Shown here: positions 55,716 through 64,000 of the stretch, in pieces
Layout: the number at the start of each line of letters is the position of its first letter
How positions within the stretch are numbered: position 1 is the stretch's first letter
From: Komagataeibacter rhaeticus
GTDB lineage: Bacteria; Pseudomonadota; Alphaproteobacteria; Acetobacterales; Acetobacteraceae
Assembly: GCF_003207855.1 (NCBI RefSeq)
Contig: NZ_NKTZ01000002.1
Coordinates: forward strand, 372,001-436,000
DNA length: 64,000 bases
Reading direction: 5' to 3'
The notes under the pieces: generated by a model
Told to the model about the DNA's origin: nothing
The model's input: only the letters and a program-made list of their open reading frames with translations
Database searches by the model: none
Translations under genes and position numbers: made by a program

Positions 55716-55752
55716 TTGCCGGGTGTCGCCTTTTTGAAAAAGGCGCCATGCC
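55716..55752 (+). repeat. Intergenic hairpin repeat, copy E
   Basis: CGCCTTTTT and AAAAAGGCG (55727-55745, one central G) form a perfect stem between the convergent stops of the M20 gene and the reductase gene. A shortened copy without the AAGCTT half. Confidence 0.75.
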
Positions 55753-55815
55753 CCGGAGCCGGGTTACGGTAAAACCATAAAAGAGGACTACCGGGCCACT
55801 ACAAATCCATCGCCA

Positions 55816-56778
55816 TTACAGATCCAGAACCAGACGCGCGGTCCGGGAGCCGGAGCAACAGACCATGATCGTCCTGCCTTCCGCCTTCTCGGCATCCGTC
55901 AGGATGGAATCGCGGGCGTCCGGCATGCCTTCGAGCACTGTGGTTTCGCACATGCCACACACCCCTTCGTGGCAGGAGGATGCAACGGCCACTCCTGCCG
56001 CCTTAAGCACATCCAGAATGGTCTTGCCCGCCGGTATTGCAAGGGTCCTGCGGCTTCTGGCCAGAACGACCGTAAAACCGCCCGTTACATCTGGTGCTGC
56101 AACGGGCGCAAAATGTTCACTATGCACCTGTGTCCGGGGAAGCGTGGCACAGGCGGTCTCAAACGCCGCGATCATGGATGCGGGCCCGCAACAGTAAAAA
56201 TGCGCATCGGATGGGGCGGCATGGATAATACCGGCAATATCCATGCGCGCACCATCGACTTCCCGGCAATAGGTCTGGACCATTCCCCCCGCTGTCCGCG
56301 CGGCGGCTGCATGCGCCATATCAAGACAGACGGCCTGCGCACGGTGGCGCATGGCATAATGCAGGGTCCATGGACGCCCCTGGGCGGCAAGGTGCTGCAC
56401 CATGCTGCATAACGGCGTAATGCCAATTCCACCCGCAATCAGCACGCTCTGCCCGGTACCGACCGCAAGAGGAAACAGGTTACGCGGCGCACCGATCTGC
56501 ACGACATCCCCCTCACGCATTGAAGCATGAATGAAGGCGGAGCCACCCCGGCTGTTTTTTTCCCGCGCAACCGCAAGCAGGTAACGATGTGTCTCCTGTG
56601 GATCATTGGCCAGGGAATACTGCCTTACCAGCCCATTGGGCAGGTGCAGGTCAATATGGGCACCGGCACTGAACGACGGCAGACAGCCGTCATGCCGCGC
56701 CCGCAGGTCAAGCACCCGGATATCAGGAGAGAACGCATGGATCTGGTGTATCCGGACAGCGTGCAGCGGTTCTTCCAT
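55816..56778 (-). CDS. VanB-type oxygenase reductase (FMN, NAD, 2Fe-2S)
   Basis: This cytosolic electron-transfer protein passes electrons from NAD(P)H through flavin and a plant-type [2Fe-2S] cluster to a Rieske oxygenase. The 320-residue protein has the flavin block RQYSLAND (53-60), the nucleotide block GGIGITPLCSM (116-126) and cluster ligands C269, C274, C277 and C307 in a C-terminal ferredoxin domain. ATG 56778 has AGGATGG upstream; the frame is open to 57027. It probably serves the Rieske oxygenase at 58429 and perhaps the one at 13757. It is divergent from the formamidase gene. Confidence 0.93.
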   Translation of the reverse strand: MEEPLHAVRIHQIHAFSPDIRVLDLRARHDGCLPSFSAGAHIDLHLPNGLVRQYSLANDPQETHRYLLAVAREKNSRGGSAFIHASMREGDVVQIGAPRNLFPLAVGTGQSVLIAGGIGITPLCSMVQHLAAQGRPWTLHYAMRHRAQAVCLDMAHAAAARTAGGMVQTYCREVDGARMDIAGIIHAAPSDAHFYCCGPASMIAAFETACATLPRTQVHSEHFAPVAAPDVTGGFTVVLARSRRTLAIPAGKTILDVLKAAGVAVASSCHEGVCGMCETTVLEGMPDARDSILTDAEKAEGRTIMVCCSGSRTARLVLDL

Positions 56779-57042
56779 AATATCCCATCCTGCGGGGGGC
56801 CAGCACGGCACATGCCCTGATACAGGAACAGCCGTGGGAACAGTTGTCCCTCCCCCACAAAATACTGACAAGCGCCTGATTGCCGATAGGATGGGCTGAA
56901 CAAGTATTGGTGCGGACCTGAACAACTTCCACGCCCGTGATACCATTATCATCCATGACGGCGCGTATACAGGCCGACACCTGAGCGCCCGTCCGCCTTT
57001 CGATAACGCATGACCCATTATCGGCAACCAGTAAGGACATTC

Positions 57043-58125
57043 ATGACATTCATGTGCGAGGGGGAAACCCTACGTCCATCCGTTGTTCCCGGCGCGCTGC
57101 ACCGGCTTGATGCCCTGCCCGAGACCATTCACTGGGGGTATTTTGATGCCGCCCGTGCCCCGTCTCTGATCATCAGTTCAGGGGACCTGATCCAGGCCGA
57201 GGCCGTAACCCACCATGCGGGAGATGATCCTCACCTGATGATGGACGACAAGCTGTGGCAAATCTGGAACAGAACACCTGAATCCGACCGGACGCCCGGC
57301 GTCCACATCATGACCGGCCCGATTTACATCCGCGACGCAAAGCCGGGCGACATGCTGGAAGTGCGCTATCTGTCCATGCAGCCGCGATTCAGGCATGGCT
57401 CAAACCTTGCGGCGCATTGGGGACAGCTCTATCAGGAATTCGATGAAACGGAACGCGTGACCATCTATCAGCTTGATGCTGACACCAACACGGCACAGGC
57501 TGCCTACGCCTATGATGTCGCGGATAAATACCTGACCCCGGGACGCATTACCTACTGCCCCGAATGTGACCGCCGCATGGCACTGCAGGGGGTACGTGTG
57601 CCGGTTCGCCCGCACCTGGGCACGGCGGGGGTTGCCCCTGACATCACCGGTCGCGTCAGTACCGTACCGCCGGGCCTGCATGGCGGCAACATCGATAACT
57701 GGCGTATCGGGGCCGGAGCCACCATGTATTACCGGGTGCAGGTGGAAGGAGGGCTGTTTTCCATCGGTGATCCCCATATCAGTCAGGGCGATGGCGAGAT
57801 CAGCGGCACCGCCATCGAGGCTTCGCTGAATGTCCTGTTCCAGATCATATTGCGCAAGGACTTCTCCTTCCCGTCCCCATTACTTGAAACGCCGAAAAAC
57901 TGGATCGTCCATGGATTTGGAGATACATTGAACGCAGCCATGAAGAATGCCTCGCTGGACATGCTGGATCTGCTGGGAGAAAAGGGGCTGTCGCGCAACG
58001 ACGCCTATTCATTGATGAGTGTTGCGTCAGACTTCACGGTGACACAGGTCGTTGACGGCACGCAGGGCGTCCATGTCCGCATGCCACGCAATATCTTTCC
58101 CTCCGGCGCCCGGAAAACGGACTGA
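57043..58125 (+). CDS. Acetamidase/formamidase-family amidase
   Basis: The 360-residue cytosolic enzyme belongs to the FmdA/AmdA family, which releases ammonia from formamide, acetamide or related small amides. Family blocks are LHRLDALPETIHWGYFD, GPIYIRDAKPGDMLEV, RVPVRPHLGTAGVAPD, PPGLHGGNIDNWRIGAG and FSIGDPHISQGDGEISGTAIE, which carry the metal-binding His and Glu residues. ATG 57043 follows AAGGAC closely; the frame is open to 57010. Its position among oxygenases suggests it removes a formamide or amide formed by ring opening of a nitrogen compound. Confidence 0.93.
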   Translation: MTFMCEGETLRPSVVPGALHRLDALPETIHWGYFDAARAPSLIISSGDLIQAEAVTHHAGDDPHLMMDDKLWQIWNRTPESDRTPGVHIMTGPIYIRDAKPGDMLEVRYLSMQPRFRHGSNLAAHWGQLYQEFDETERVTIYQLDADTNTAQAAYAYDVADKYLTPGRITYCPECDRRMALQGVRVPVRPHLGTAGVAPDITGRVSTVPPGLHGGNIDNWRIGAGATMYYRVQVEGGLFSIGDPHISQGDGEISGTAIEASLNVLFQIILRKDFSFPSPLLETPKNWIVHGFGDTLNAAMKNASLDMLDLLGEKGLSRNDAYSLMSVASDFTVTQVVDGTQGVHVRMPRNIFPSGARKTD

Positions 58126-58428
58126 AATCTGTATCCATGCAGCCCTGCCCCCTGATCATGACCATACCGGGGGCCGGACCCTGCTGGACGTCCTGACCCC
58201 TGCGGTCAGGAACGGGCCAGGCATGCCGCTGCCCCCGATACACGCCATTGCATGAAAGACCACTGTTCCACCGGGCAGGCGCGAATGTGCTGCTTCATAC
58301 AGCCATTCCTCTGACGCGGGCGCCGCATGGGCCAACGCGGCATCCCGGACTCATCTGCCGGGTTGGACAACCCCGGGCAGGATGACGTGACCATGGGGCC
58401 GATCGTGCCCCCATGGTCCAGACAGGCT
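58126..58428. other. Convergent gap after the formamidase gene
   Basis: About 300 bases with no gene; the only structure I see is the hairpin at 58191-58211. Confidence 0.6.
58191..58211. terminator. Hairpin between formamidase and Rieske genes
   Basis: TCCTGACC (58191-58198) and GGTCAGGA (58204-58211) form an 8-bp stem with a 5-base loop in the convergent gap; probable terminator without T-run. Confidence 0.5.
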
Positions 58429-59631
58429 TTACGGAGACTGTTGCGCACGCTGCCGCTGCCATTGAGCGCGATAACGGGGCACCAGCCAGCAGTTGAAGAC
58501 CCGTTGCGCCCCTTCCTGCCAGGAATAGCGCCCGCGTGGCGCGAAGCGTGAGCGCAATCCTTCCTGCACCAGTTCATCAACATGCAGGTCCTGTGCGATG
58601 ATATCCGAGGCAGCCTGCATGTTCATGGCCATTTTGTAGGAAAACGCCGGATCGGCCATTGCCCCGGGTGCCACGAGTACGCCCTGGTCCAGATAATGGC
58701 TTTCGGGTCCATCAGCCCGCAGGATCATGTAGATGACCATGTCACTGGTCAGGACAAGCGACAGGGTGGGCGGCAGATTGGCAAAAACCATCTGGCTGCG
58801 TCCCGCCATGTCCAGATCGGGAAACAGCGGCAGGACCGCCTTTTGCGTTGCATTAAAGCTTGCATCCGCATGCAGGGTACCATTGGTCCGGTAATAGCCG
58901 GCCGTATCTTCCGGCAGGGTCGGGAAGGCCGCCAGTTCACTGGGAACAAAATCATGCAGCACGCCATGATGCAGTTTATTGGCGTGGTAGCCATCATTAT
59001 TGTTCTCGAACATGACCTTCCAGTTCCAGGGATAATGTAATGGCTCCCCGGGGCGTGGTCCTTCGGCCTCTGCCAGGCGGTAATTCCGCACCACTTCACT
59101 TACCGCGCCCAGGCGTGGAGCAAGCGGGGGGGCATCCGGGTCGAAATTGATGAAGATGAACCCTTCCCATACCTCGACCTGAAAAGCAGGGAGTGACGCG
59201 GATGCCTTGTCAAATCCGCAGGTTTTTTCCATTGCGGGTGCCGCGACAAGCTGCCCGTCCAGCCCATAGGTCCAGTGATGGTAAGGACAGACAAAGGAAC
59301 GCTTCCTGCCATGCCCTTCCGCCACCAGCATGCCACGATGCTGGCAGACGCTGGACATGGCACGCAGCACGCCATCACGCCCGCGCGTCACCAGGATCGG
59401 TTCACCTACGATTGTGGTCGTAAAGTATTCACCGGCTTCATCAAGCCATGACTCCCGGCCGACACAAAGCCATTCATGATCAAAAATGGCCTTCTTCTCG
59501 AATTCGTAGAAACTTTTATCAACATAGCATAGGGGGGGTAGGCTCTCGGCCATTTCCGTTGGCAGTATGGAACTCTCGAGACTGTCCATAAAAGATTCGT
59601 TGCAGAACGAAGGTTTATTATCTTGATCCAT
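58429..59631 (-). CDS. Rieske ring-hydroxylating oxygenase, large subunit
   Basis: The 400-residue protein is an alpha-type Rieske oxygenase. The cluster ligands are C96 and H98 (CQHRG) and C115 and H118 (CPYHHW). The mononuclear iron site lies in FENNNDGYHANKLHHG with H216 and H221; an acid ligand is expected near the C-terminus. Similar proteins hydroxylate aromatic acids, indoles, carnitine or choline-like compounds. ATG 59631 has AGGGGA upstream. No small beta subunit is present. The downstream-coded VanB-type reductase at 55816 is the likely partner. It forms a minus-strand run with the TauD-like and flavin monooxygenase genes. Confidence 0.93.
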   Translation of the reverse strand: MDQDNKPSFCNESFMDSLESSILPTEMAESLPPLCYVDKSFYEFEKKAIFDHEWLCVGRESWLDEAGEYFTTTIVGEPILVTRGRDGVLRAMSSVCQHRGMLVAEGHGRKRSFVCPYHHWTYGLDGQLVAAPAMEKTCGFDKASASLPAFQVEVWEGFIFINFDPDAPPLAPRLGAVSEVVRNYRLAEAEGPRPGEPLHYPWNWKVMFENNNDGYHANKLHHGVLHDFVPSELAAFPTLPEDTAGYYRTNGTLHADASFNATQKAVLPLFPDLDMAGRSQMVFANLPPTLSLVLTSDMVIYMILRADGPESHYLDQGVLVAPGAMADPAFSYKMAMNMQAASDIIAQDLHVDELVQEGLRSRFAPRGRYSWQEGAQRVFNCWLVPRYRAQWQRQRAQQSP

Positions 59632-59718
59632 GGCATGTCCCCTTGGGCCATTCAGTAATGGGGAGATTAAGGCACCCATCCCGCACCATCACATGTTCCG
59701 GCGCGGAACGCGCGCTGA

Positions 59719-60531
59719 TCAGAACGGTCTGTCACCCGCAATCGTGACCCGGAAGCCTGAGCGGGTCTGGGGGAAGTAATCCCATACAGCCTGATGCTGC
59801 GTGCAGCGATTGTCCCAAAAGGCAACGGAACGTGGCTGCCAGCGAAACCGGACCTGGAAGTTCGGATTCATGCAGTGCACGTAAAGGAACTGCAGCAGGG
59901 CATCACTTTCCCCCTTGGGAAGCTGGTCGATGCGCGTGGTATAGGATGAATTGACATACAGGCACTTTTTTCCCGTAACCGGATGCGTGCGGATAACGGG
60001 ATGGCTGTTGCACGGAAATCTCCTGGTAGGATCATTGACAATGGGCCGATAGACATGTTCCCCGTCATGGGTCGCGGTCAGCCCGGTCAGCAGATCCTTC
60101 ATGCGCGGCGATAACGCTTCATAAGCGCTGTACATATTTGAAAACAGGGTATCCCCCCCGATTTCCGGCACGACAGGCAGATACAGGATGCTGCCCATGG
60201 GGGGGCATTCATTACAGCTCAGGTCGGAATGCCAGTTCTCACCCGCCACGAATTTTGACCTGCCATCGGCATGGATGGCCACGATTTCCGGATAATCAGG
60301 CAGGCCGGCCACGCCACTATGTATCGCAAGATCGCCAAACAGGCGCCCGAAGCGCAGGTGATCTTCATGCGTTATGTCCTGGTCCCGAAAGAAAATTACA
60401 AGATGCTCCATCAATGCATCATGCAGTATCCTGAACACATCGGCATCAATGGAACGGAACAGGTCCACCCCGCTGATCTCCGCACCGATCCTGCAGGTCA
60501 GGGGCCGTATCTGTATATCAGCAGCATTCAT
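59719..60531 (-). CDS. TauD/TfdA-family Fe(II)/2-oxoglutarate dioxygenase
   Basis: The 270-residue cytosolic enzyme couples 2-oxoglutarate decarboxylation to hydroxylation of a substrate. The iron triad is H101, D103 (NWHSDLS) and H246 (CTQHQAVWDY), and the 2-oxoglutarate salt bridge is probably R257 or R261. Family members release sulfite from sulfonates, cleave aryl ethers or hydroxylate amino acids. ATG 60531 has AGGAGG 11 bases upstream. It lies between the Rieske and flavin monooxygenase genes, all on the minus strand with gaps of 87 and 51 bases, so they are probably one operon. Confidence 0.93.
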   Translation of the reverse strand: MNAADIQIRPLTCRIGAEISGVDLFRSIDADVFRILHDALMEHLVIFFRDQDITHEDHLRFGRLFGDLAIHSGVAGLPDYPEIVAIHADGRSKFVAGENWHSDLSCNECPPMGSILYLPVVPEIGGDTLFSNMYSAYEALSPRMKDLLTGLTATHDGEHVYRPIVNDPTRRFPCNSHPVIRTHPVTGKKCLYVNSSYTTRIDQLPKGESDALLQFLYVHCMNPNFQVRFRWQPRSVAFWDNRCTQHQAVWDYFPQTRSGFRVTIAGDRPF

Positions 60532-60582
60532 GGCTGACGTATCCTCCTGCAACCTTTTCTTCCATCATGGTCCACATCCTGC

Positions 60583-61689
60583 TCAGCCGGAAAAACGGGC
60601 GCGCAGGGCTGGCAGGACCGACTGCGACAGTTTGCGCAACCCGCTTTCATAATCCGGGAAAATCAGCATCAGACCATCAAGGTCGGCATTTTCGATCTTG
60701 GCGCTGATCTGTTCGCACACCGTTGCGGGACTGCCGGCCGTAAACGGCGCCATGAAGCCGGAACGCGCACGGCTTGTCATGGCATTTTCCTTGCCGATTT
60801 CCGCATCGATCATGCCGTAGGAACGCATCATGCCGTAGAAGGCCTGTTCATCAAACCCCTGCCGGATATGATCCACCAGCGCCTGCGCCTCCTCATCCGT
60901 TTCCTCGATGATCAGAATCTGCATGGCGTAGGTACGTAACCGCCGGCCGGCGGCTTTTGCCATGCTCTTGGCCTTCAGGCTGACCGCCCGCATCTCGGCA
61001 TCATCCCGGCCACCGATGAAGATGGCATCCGTTTCCTCAACGCTGAACCGCATGCCCCGTTCGGACATTCCGGCGGCAACAATAAAGGGACGTGGCTTCT
61101 GTATCGGTTTCGGGTAGGATTCACAGTCATCAAGATGAAAATACTTTCCCTTCATGGTCACCGATGGTTCGCTCCACAATGCCTTTACCGCGCGCAGCCA
61201 TTCGGTAGCCAGGTCGTACCGCTCATCATGACCCATGCCTTCGGGCCAGGCCCCCATCTGCTCGAATTCGCCCTTGTATGAACCGGGCACAACATTCAGG
61301 CCGGCACGGCCATGGCTGACCTGATCCAGAGTTGCAATCATCTTTGCCGCCACGGCCGGATTTTGCAGCATGGTATGGAAGGTGGTCCAGACCTTGACCC
61401 GGCTGGTCTGCGCCGCCAGCGCGGACATCAGCACCAGACTGTCCAGTGATGTGTTCCAGTGCTGGGTCACGCCCCCATACCCACGGAATTTTGCCATGGA
61501 CATGATGAAGTCCAGCCCGATCTCTTCCGCCAGCAGGGCTGCCTTGCGGTTATATTCGTATGAGCCATCAATTTTGGGTGCGGTTTCGGACAGGATCCAC
61601 CCGCCATTGGCAATCGGCATGAAAATACCGAAATCCTTCCCGCCCCGTTCGGATGGAAGGTCAAAAACAGGAGAAACAAAAGGGTTCAT
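60583..61689 (-). CDS. Flavin-dependent monooxygenase, RutA/SsuD (LLM) class
   Basis: The 368-residue enzyme is a bacterial-luciferase-like FMNH2-dependent monooxygenase. The sequence follows pyrimidine monooxygenase RutA closely in order: FGIFMPIANGGWILSETAP, LDFIMSMAKFRGYGG, MSALAAQTSRVKVW, GRAGLNVVPGSYKGEFEQMG and FHLDDCESYPKP. RutA opens the uracil ring with oxygen; relatives desulfonate alkylsulfonates or open other heterocycles. A separate flavin reductase is not in the window. ATG 61689 has GAGGA upstream. It is the first gene of the run with the TauD-like and Rieske genes. Confidence 0.92.
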   Translation of the reverse strand: MNPFVSPVFDLPSERGGKDFGIFMPIANGGWILSETAPKIDGSYEYNRKAALLAEEIGLDFIMSMAKFRGYGGVTQHWNTSLDSLVLMSALAAQTSRVKVWTTFHTMLQNPAVAAKMIATLDQVSHGRAGLNVVPGSYKGEFEQMGAWPEGMGHDERYDLATEWLRAVKALWSEPSVTMKGKYFHLDDCESYPKPIQKPRPFIVAAGMSERGMRFSVEETDAIFIGGRDDAEMRAVSLKAKSMAKAAGRRLRTYAMQILIIEETDEEAQALVDHIRQGFDEQAFYGMMRSYGMIDAEIGKENAMTSRARSGFMAPFTAGSPATVCEQISAKIENADLDGLMLIFPDYESGLRKLSQSVLPALRARFSG

Positions 61690-61828
61690 TATGGAAATCC
61701 TCGACTGCAACCGATTTCAGGGCGGAATAGAATGGTTTTTACAAAACCGGCACCCCGAATACATAGACAGATAAATAACCGTAATTCTTGTTTGTTAACG
61801 CCTGACCATTAGATCATTACTATGATTT

Positions 61829-62662
61829 TCACGCATTCACATCATGTGGGGGCGCCTTACCGGCAGCCATCCCCGGCCAGAAGGCAATGCTCGTCATGCT
61901 GAGTGAACCATGCTCGATATGATCAGGGCCAAATGTCACCTGATCATCAGGCTCACGCGTACCCAGCACGTAAAGAAGCGGCCAGAAATGGTCCGGGCTT
62001 GGCACCGACTGGCGCGCCGCCTCACCCAGTTCCATGAAGTTCACGACATCCCGCAGGCGGTCCGCCACGATCGCATCATGGATATAATCATTGAAACGTG
62101 CCGCCCATTCATAGGGCCGCACATGCTGGTTGTTCCAGTCCATGCGGGGCAGGTTATGGACAATGTTGCCCGTCCCGATAATGAGTACGCCCTCATCGCG
62201 CAGCTGACGCAGGCGTATACCCATCTCGTAATGCCACTGCGGTGGACGGGTGGCATCCATACCCAGCTGCACAACCGGTATGTCAGCCTGCGGATATGCC
62301 TTGACCAGTACGGACCATGTGCCATGGTCCAGTCCCCAATCGCCATGGTCCAGCATGACCGGTTCAGGGCTGAGCAACTGGCTGACCCTCTCGGCCAAAG
62401 CCGGGCTTCCAGGAGCCGGGTACTGGATATCGAACAATGCCTGCGGAAAGCGGCCAAAATCATGAATGGTCGGGGGCGTTTCCATTGCCGTCACCGCAGC
62501 GCCACGTGTCAGCCAATGCGCGGAAATGCACAGGATCGCGCGCGGACGCGCATATTTGGTATCGACTTCATGGGCAATTTCAGCCCAGCGCCGCGTCACA
62601 TCATTGGTTTGCAGCGCAATCATCGGGCTACCATGGCCAAAAAATAGGACTGGCATACGCAT
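61829..62662 (-). CDS. LigB/DODA-family extradiol dioxygenase
   Basis: The 277-residue protein belongs to the class III extradiol (4,5-DOPA dioxygenase, YgiD-like) family, non-haem iron or zinc enzymes that cleave catecholic rings. The metal His residues are in LFFGHGSPM (His10) and SAHWLTRG (His49), with the GLDHGTWSVL and GTGNIVHNL blocks following. AAGGA lies eight bases before ATG 62662. It is 139 bases upstream of the flavin monooxygenase gene on the same strand and divergent from the VOC gene. Its presence suggests an aromatic diol intermediate, although YgiD-like proteins also occur alone. Confidence 0.92.
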   Translation of the reverse strand: MRMPVLFFGHGSPMIALQTNDVTRRWAEIAHEVDTKYARPRAILCISAHWLTRGAAVTAMETPPTIHDFGRFPQALFDIQYPAPGSPALAERVSQLLSPEPVMLDHGDWGLDHGTWSVLVKAYPQADIPVVQLGMDATRPPQWHYEMGIRLRQLRDEGVLIIGTGNIVHNLPRMDWNNQHVRPYEWAARFNDYIHDAIVADRLRDVVNFMELGEAARQSVPSPDHFWPLLYVLGTREPDDQVTFGPDHIEHGSLSMTSIAFWPGMAAGKAPPHDVNA

Positions 62663-62937
62663 CGTGCATATCCTTTCACCGGGTTTGAACGCCCCGTCGT
62701 TTCAATAACAAGCCAAATTCATGCTGCATGTTTTGTCCATACCCTTCATGCATTTGTTCCTGCTGGGTCTAATCGTCACGCATATTCAGACAAGTCTGCC
62801 CTGGTCGCCAGTCTGTAAGATAATTCGATTCCCGGCTGCGCGATAAGGCATGCCCCCTCTCCTGCCACCGGGAACATGGTGCAACGTAACAGGTCGTTGC
62901 AGGCAGTCATGACGAACCACTGAAGGAAATATCCGCG

Positions 62938-63429
62938 ATGGCCTATCCCAATACCCTGATTTTTGTTGATCTTGCTGCCGATGATCCATCAGCCGCAGCC
63001 AAATTCTATGCTGAAGTATTCGGATGGGTAAACGATCCGCGGCCCGAAGGGGTCTATCACCGCATGATTCCCGGGGGCCAGTTCCGCAACAAGGATGGTA
63101 CGGACAGCACCATTGGCAACCTGCATATCGGCATATACCGCGCGGCAAATGCACGCCCCTACCCGCTGCCGGAAGGGTCGGACCCACGCACACTGGCCGA
63201 TACAGGACGCAAGGCACGGGTCTGGATTCTGATCAGCGACGACGATACACCCGAACGCATACTGGCAACAGCGAAAGAAAAGGGGGCCACAATACTGTGG
63301 CGCGATCATTACTGGAAGGAATTCAACGGATACAACCATGCCTTCCGCGATCCGTGGAATAACGAGATCGTACTGTGGGGGAAGGCTGGACCGGAACCGC
63401 GCATTCCGGACGGCTACACGCGCGAATAG
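62938..63429 (+). CDS. VOC-superfamily (glyoxalase/dioxygenase-like) protein
   Basis: The 163-residue protein is one VOC unit: LIFVDLAADDPSAAAKFYAEVFGWVND at the N-terminus and a second half with WILISDDDTPERILATAKEKGATI and a DPWNNEIVLWG end. Such proteins act as isomerases, small dioxygenases or binding proteins. A GAAGGAA ribosome site precedes ATG 62938. It is divergent from the LigB-type gene, 275 bases apart, and convergent with the AraC regulator, so it belongs to the same catabolic neighbourhood. Function unknown. Confidence 0.88.
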   Translation: MAYPNTLIFVDLAADDPSAAAKFYAEVFGWVNDPRPEGVYHRMIPGGQFRNKDGTDSTIGNLHIGIYRAANARPYPLPEGSDPRTLADTGRKARVWILISDDDTPERILATAKEKGATILWRDHYWKEFNGYNHAFRDPWNNEIVLWGKAGPEPRIPDGYTRE

Positions 63430-63474
63430 AAGCCGGTTACACGGGAAAGCGCAGCACCCGGCCAGCCGGAATAC

Positions 63475-64000
63475 TCATCTCGCAAGAGATACGGCTGCGG
63501 GCATGACAGGATGGGCGTTAAGCTTATCATCAACCGCCGCGTGATTGGCATTACGCCATTCACGCGGTGTCATGTCGTAACTCTGCCGGAATGTCCTGCT
63601 GAAATGTGCAGCGTCATTGAAGCCCCATCGGAAGCATATTTCGGAAATGGACAGATGTGTGTACAGCGGACTGGCAAGATCACCCCGGCACCGTTCCAGC
63701 CGACGCATGCGGATATACTGACTGAAACTGCGCCCGGCCATGGAGAACAGCTTTTGCAGCGTACGGCTGGAAATACCCTGCAGCTTGGCTATTTTCTGCA
63801 CGTTCAGATCAGGATCCGCCAGTTCCGCTTCCACTGTCTGGCACAGACGGTGGAACAGCGCGATACGCCGGCTGGAAGCCGAAGACCCAAGGCTGGAGGC
63901 CTCATCACTCAGTACGCTGGAAATAAGGAGTTCAGACAGGACCAGTTCAACCGCCCGCAGCTGCGGCAGGGTCAGATGATCCAGCGCCCGCCCCAGGGAA
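63475..64000 (-). CDS. AraC-family regulator, cut by the window end
   Basis: The C-terminal AraC helix-turn-helix is clear (NVQKIAKLQGISSRTLQKLFS and ISEICFRWGFNDAAHFSRTFRQSYDMTPREWR). The frame stays open to base 64000, reading back through LFHRLCQTVEAELADPDL and LTLPQLRAVELVLSELLISS, so the gene starts outside the window. The visible upstream part resembles the linker of AraC_binding_2-type activators. It adjoins the oxygenase block and is its likely regulator. Confidence 0.9.
   Translation of the reverse strand, partial: SLGRALDHLTLPQLRAVELVLSELLISSVLSDEASSLGSSASSRRIALFHRLCQTVEAELADPDLNVQKIAKLQGISSRTLQKLFSMAGRSFSQYIRMRRLERCRGDLASPLYTHLSISEICFRWGFNDAAHFSRTFRQSYDMTPREWRNANHAAVDDKLNAHPVMPAAVSLAR

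Overview
The window looks like a chromosomal segment of an acetic acid bacterium (Acetobacteraceae, most like Komagataeibacter, Gluconacetobacter or Novacetimonas). The reasons are high coding GC, a membrane-bound PQQ dehydrogenase of the glucose/quinate class, a type II NADH dehydrogenase beside an aldehyde dehydrogenase, several large TonB-dependent receptors, and a family of short hairpin repeats placed after genes. I see no rRNA, tRNA, CRISPR array, transposase or phage gene. The genus is an inference; no database search was possible.

Layout. 0-4.1 kb: a plus-strand copper-resistance operon (His/Cys-rich exported protein, copA, copB, a beta-type glutathione S-transferase). 4.2-12.8 kb: periplasmic protein, msrC, PQQ dehydrogenase, an AcoR-like regulator, a molbindin, NDH-2 and an aldehyde dehydrogenase. 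13.3-23.2 kb: a Rieske oxygenase with a divergent LysR regulator, a PepSY membrane protein, an exported protein-TetR-Crp operon behind a clear operator, an IclR-GlcG-MFS group and a UDP-sugar epimerase. 23.4-33.2 kb: a Hint-domain surface protein, a nonsense-interrupted alcohol dehydrogenase, a universal stress protein-fluoride channel operon preceded by a probable fluoride riboswitch, an AAA+ ATPase, and a LacI-shikimate dehydrogenase-sugar porter group.

33.4-52 kb is the most coherent block. It holds three TonB receptors, an AraC regulator, EutB-EutC, a Tat-exported phospholipase C translationally coupled to a Tat-exported HAD phosphatase, an ethanolamine permease and a second, PI-PLC-like enzyme. 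Read together, they suggest extracellular phospholipid scavenging: head group released, dephosphorylated, ethanolamine imported and split to acetaldehyde plus ammonia. Direct repeats related to GGTCAAG, spaced exactly 21 bp and pointing toward the gene, occur upstream of eutB, the permease and one TonB receptor, with a weaker one before the phospholipase. I propose these as sites of the local AraC regulator.

53-64 kb is a second catabolic block: MFS transporter, M20 amidohydrolase, VanB-type reductase, formamidase/acetamidase, Rieske oxygenase, TauD-like dioxygenase, RutA-like flavin monooxygenase, LigB-type dioxygenase, VOC protein and an AraC regulator cut by the window end. It probably degrades a nitrogen-containing, possibly aromatic, compound, but the substrate cannot be read from the sequence.
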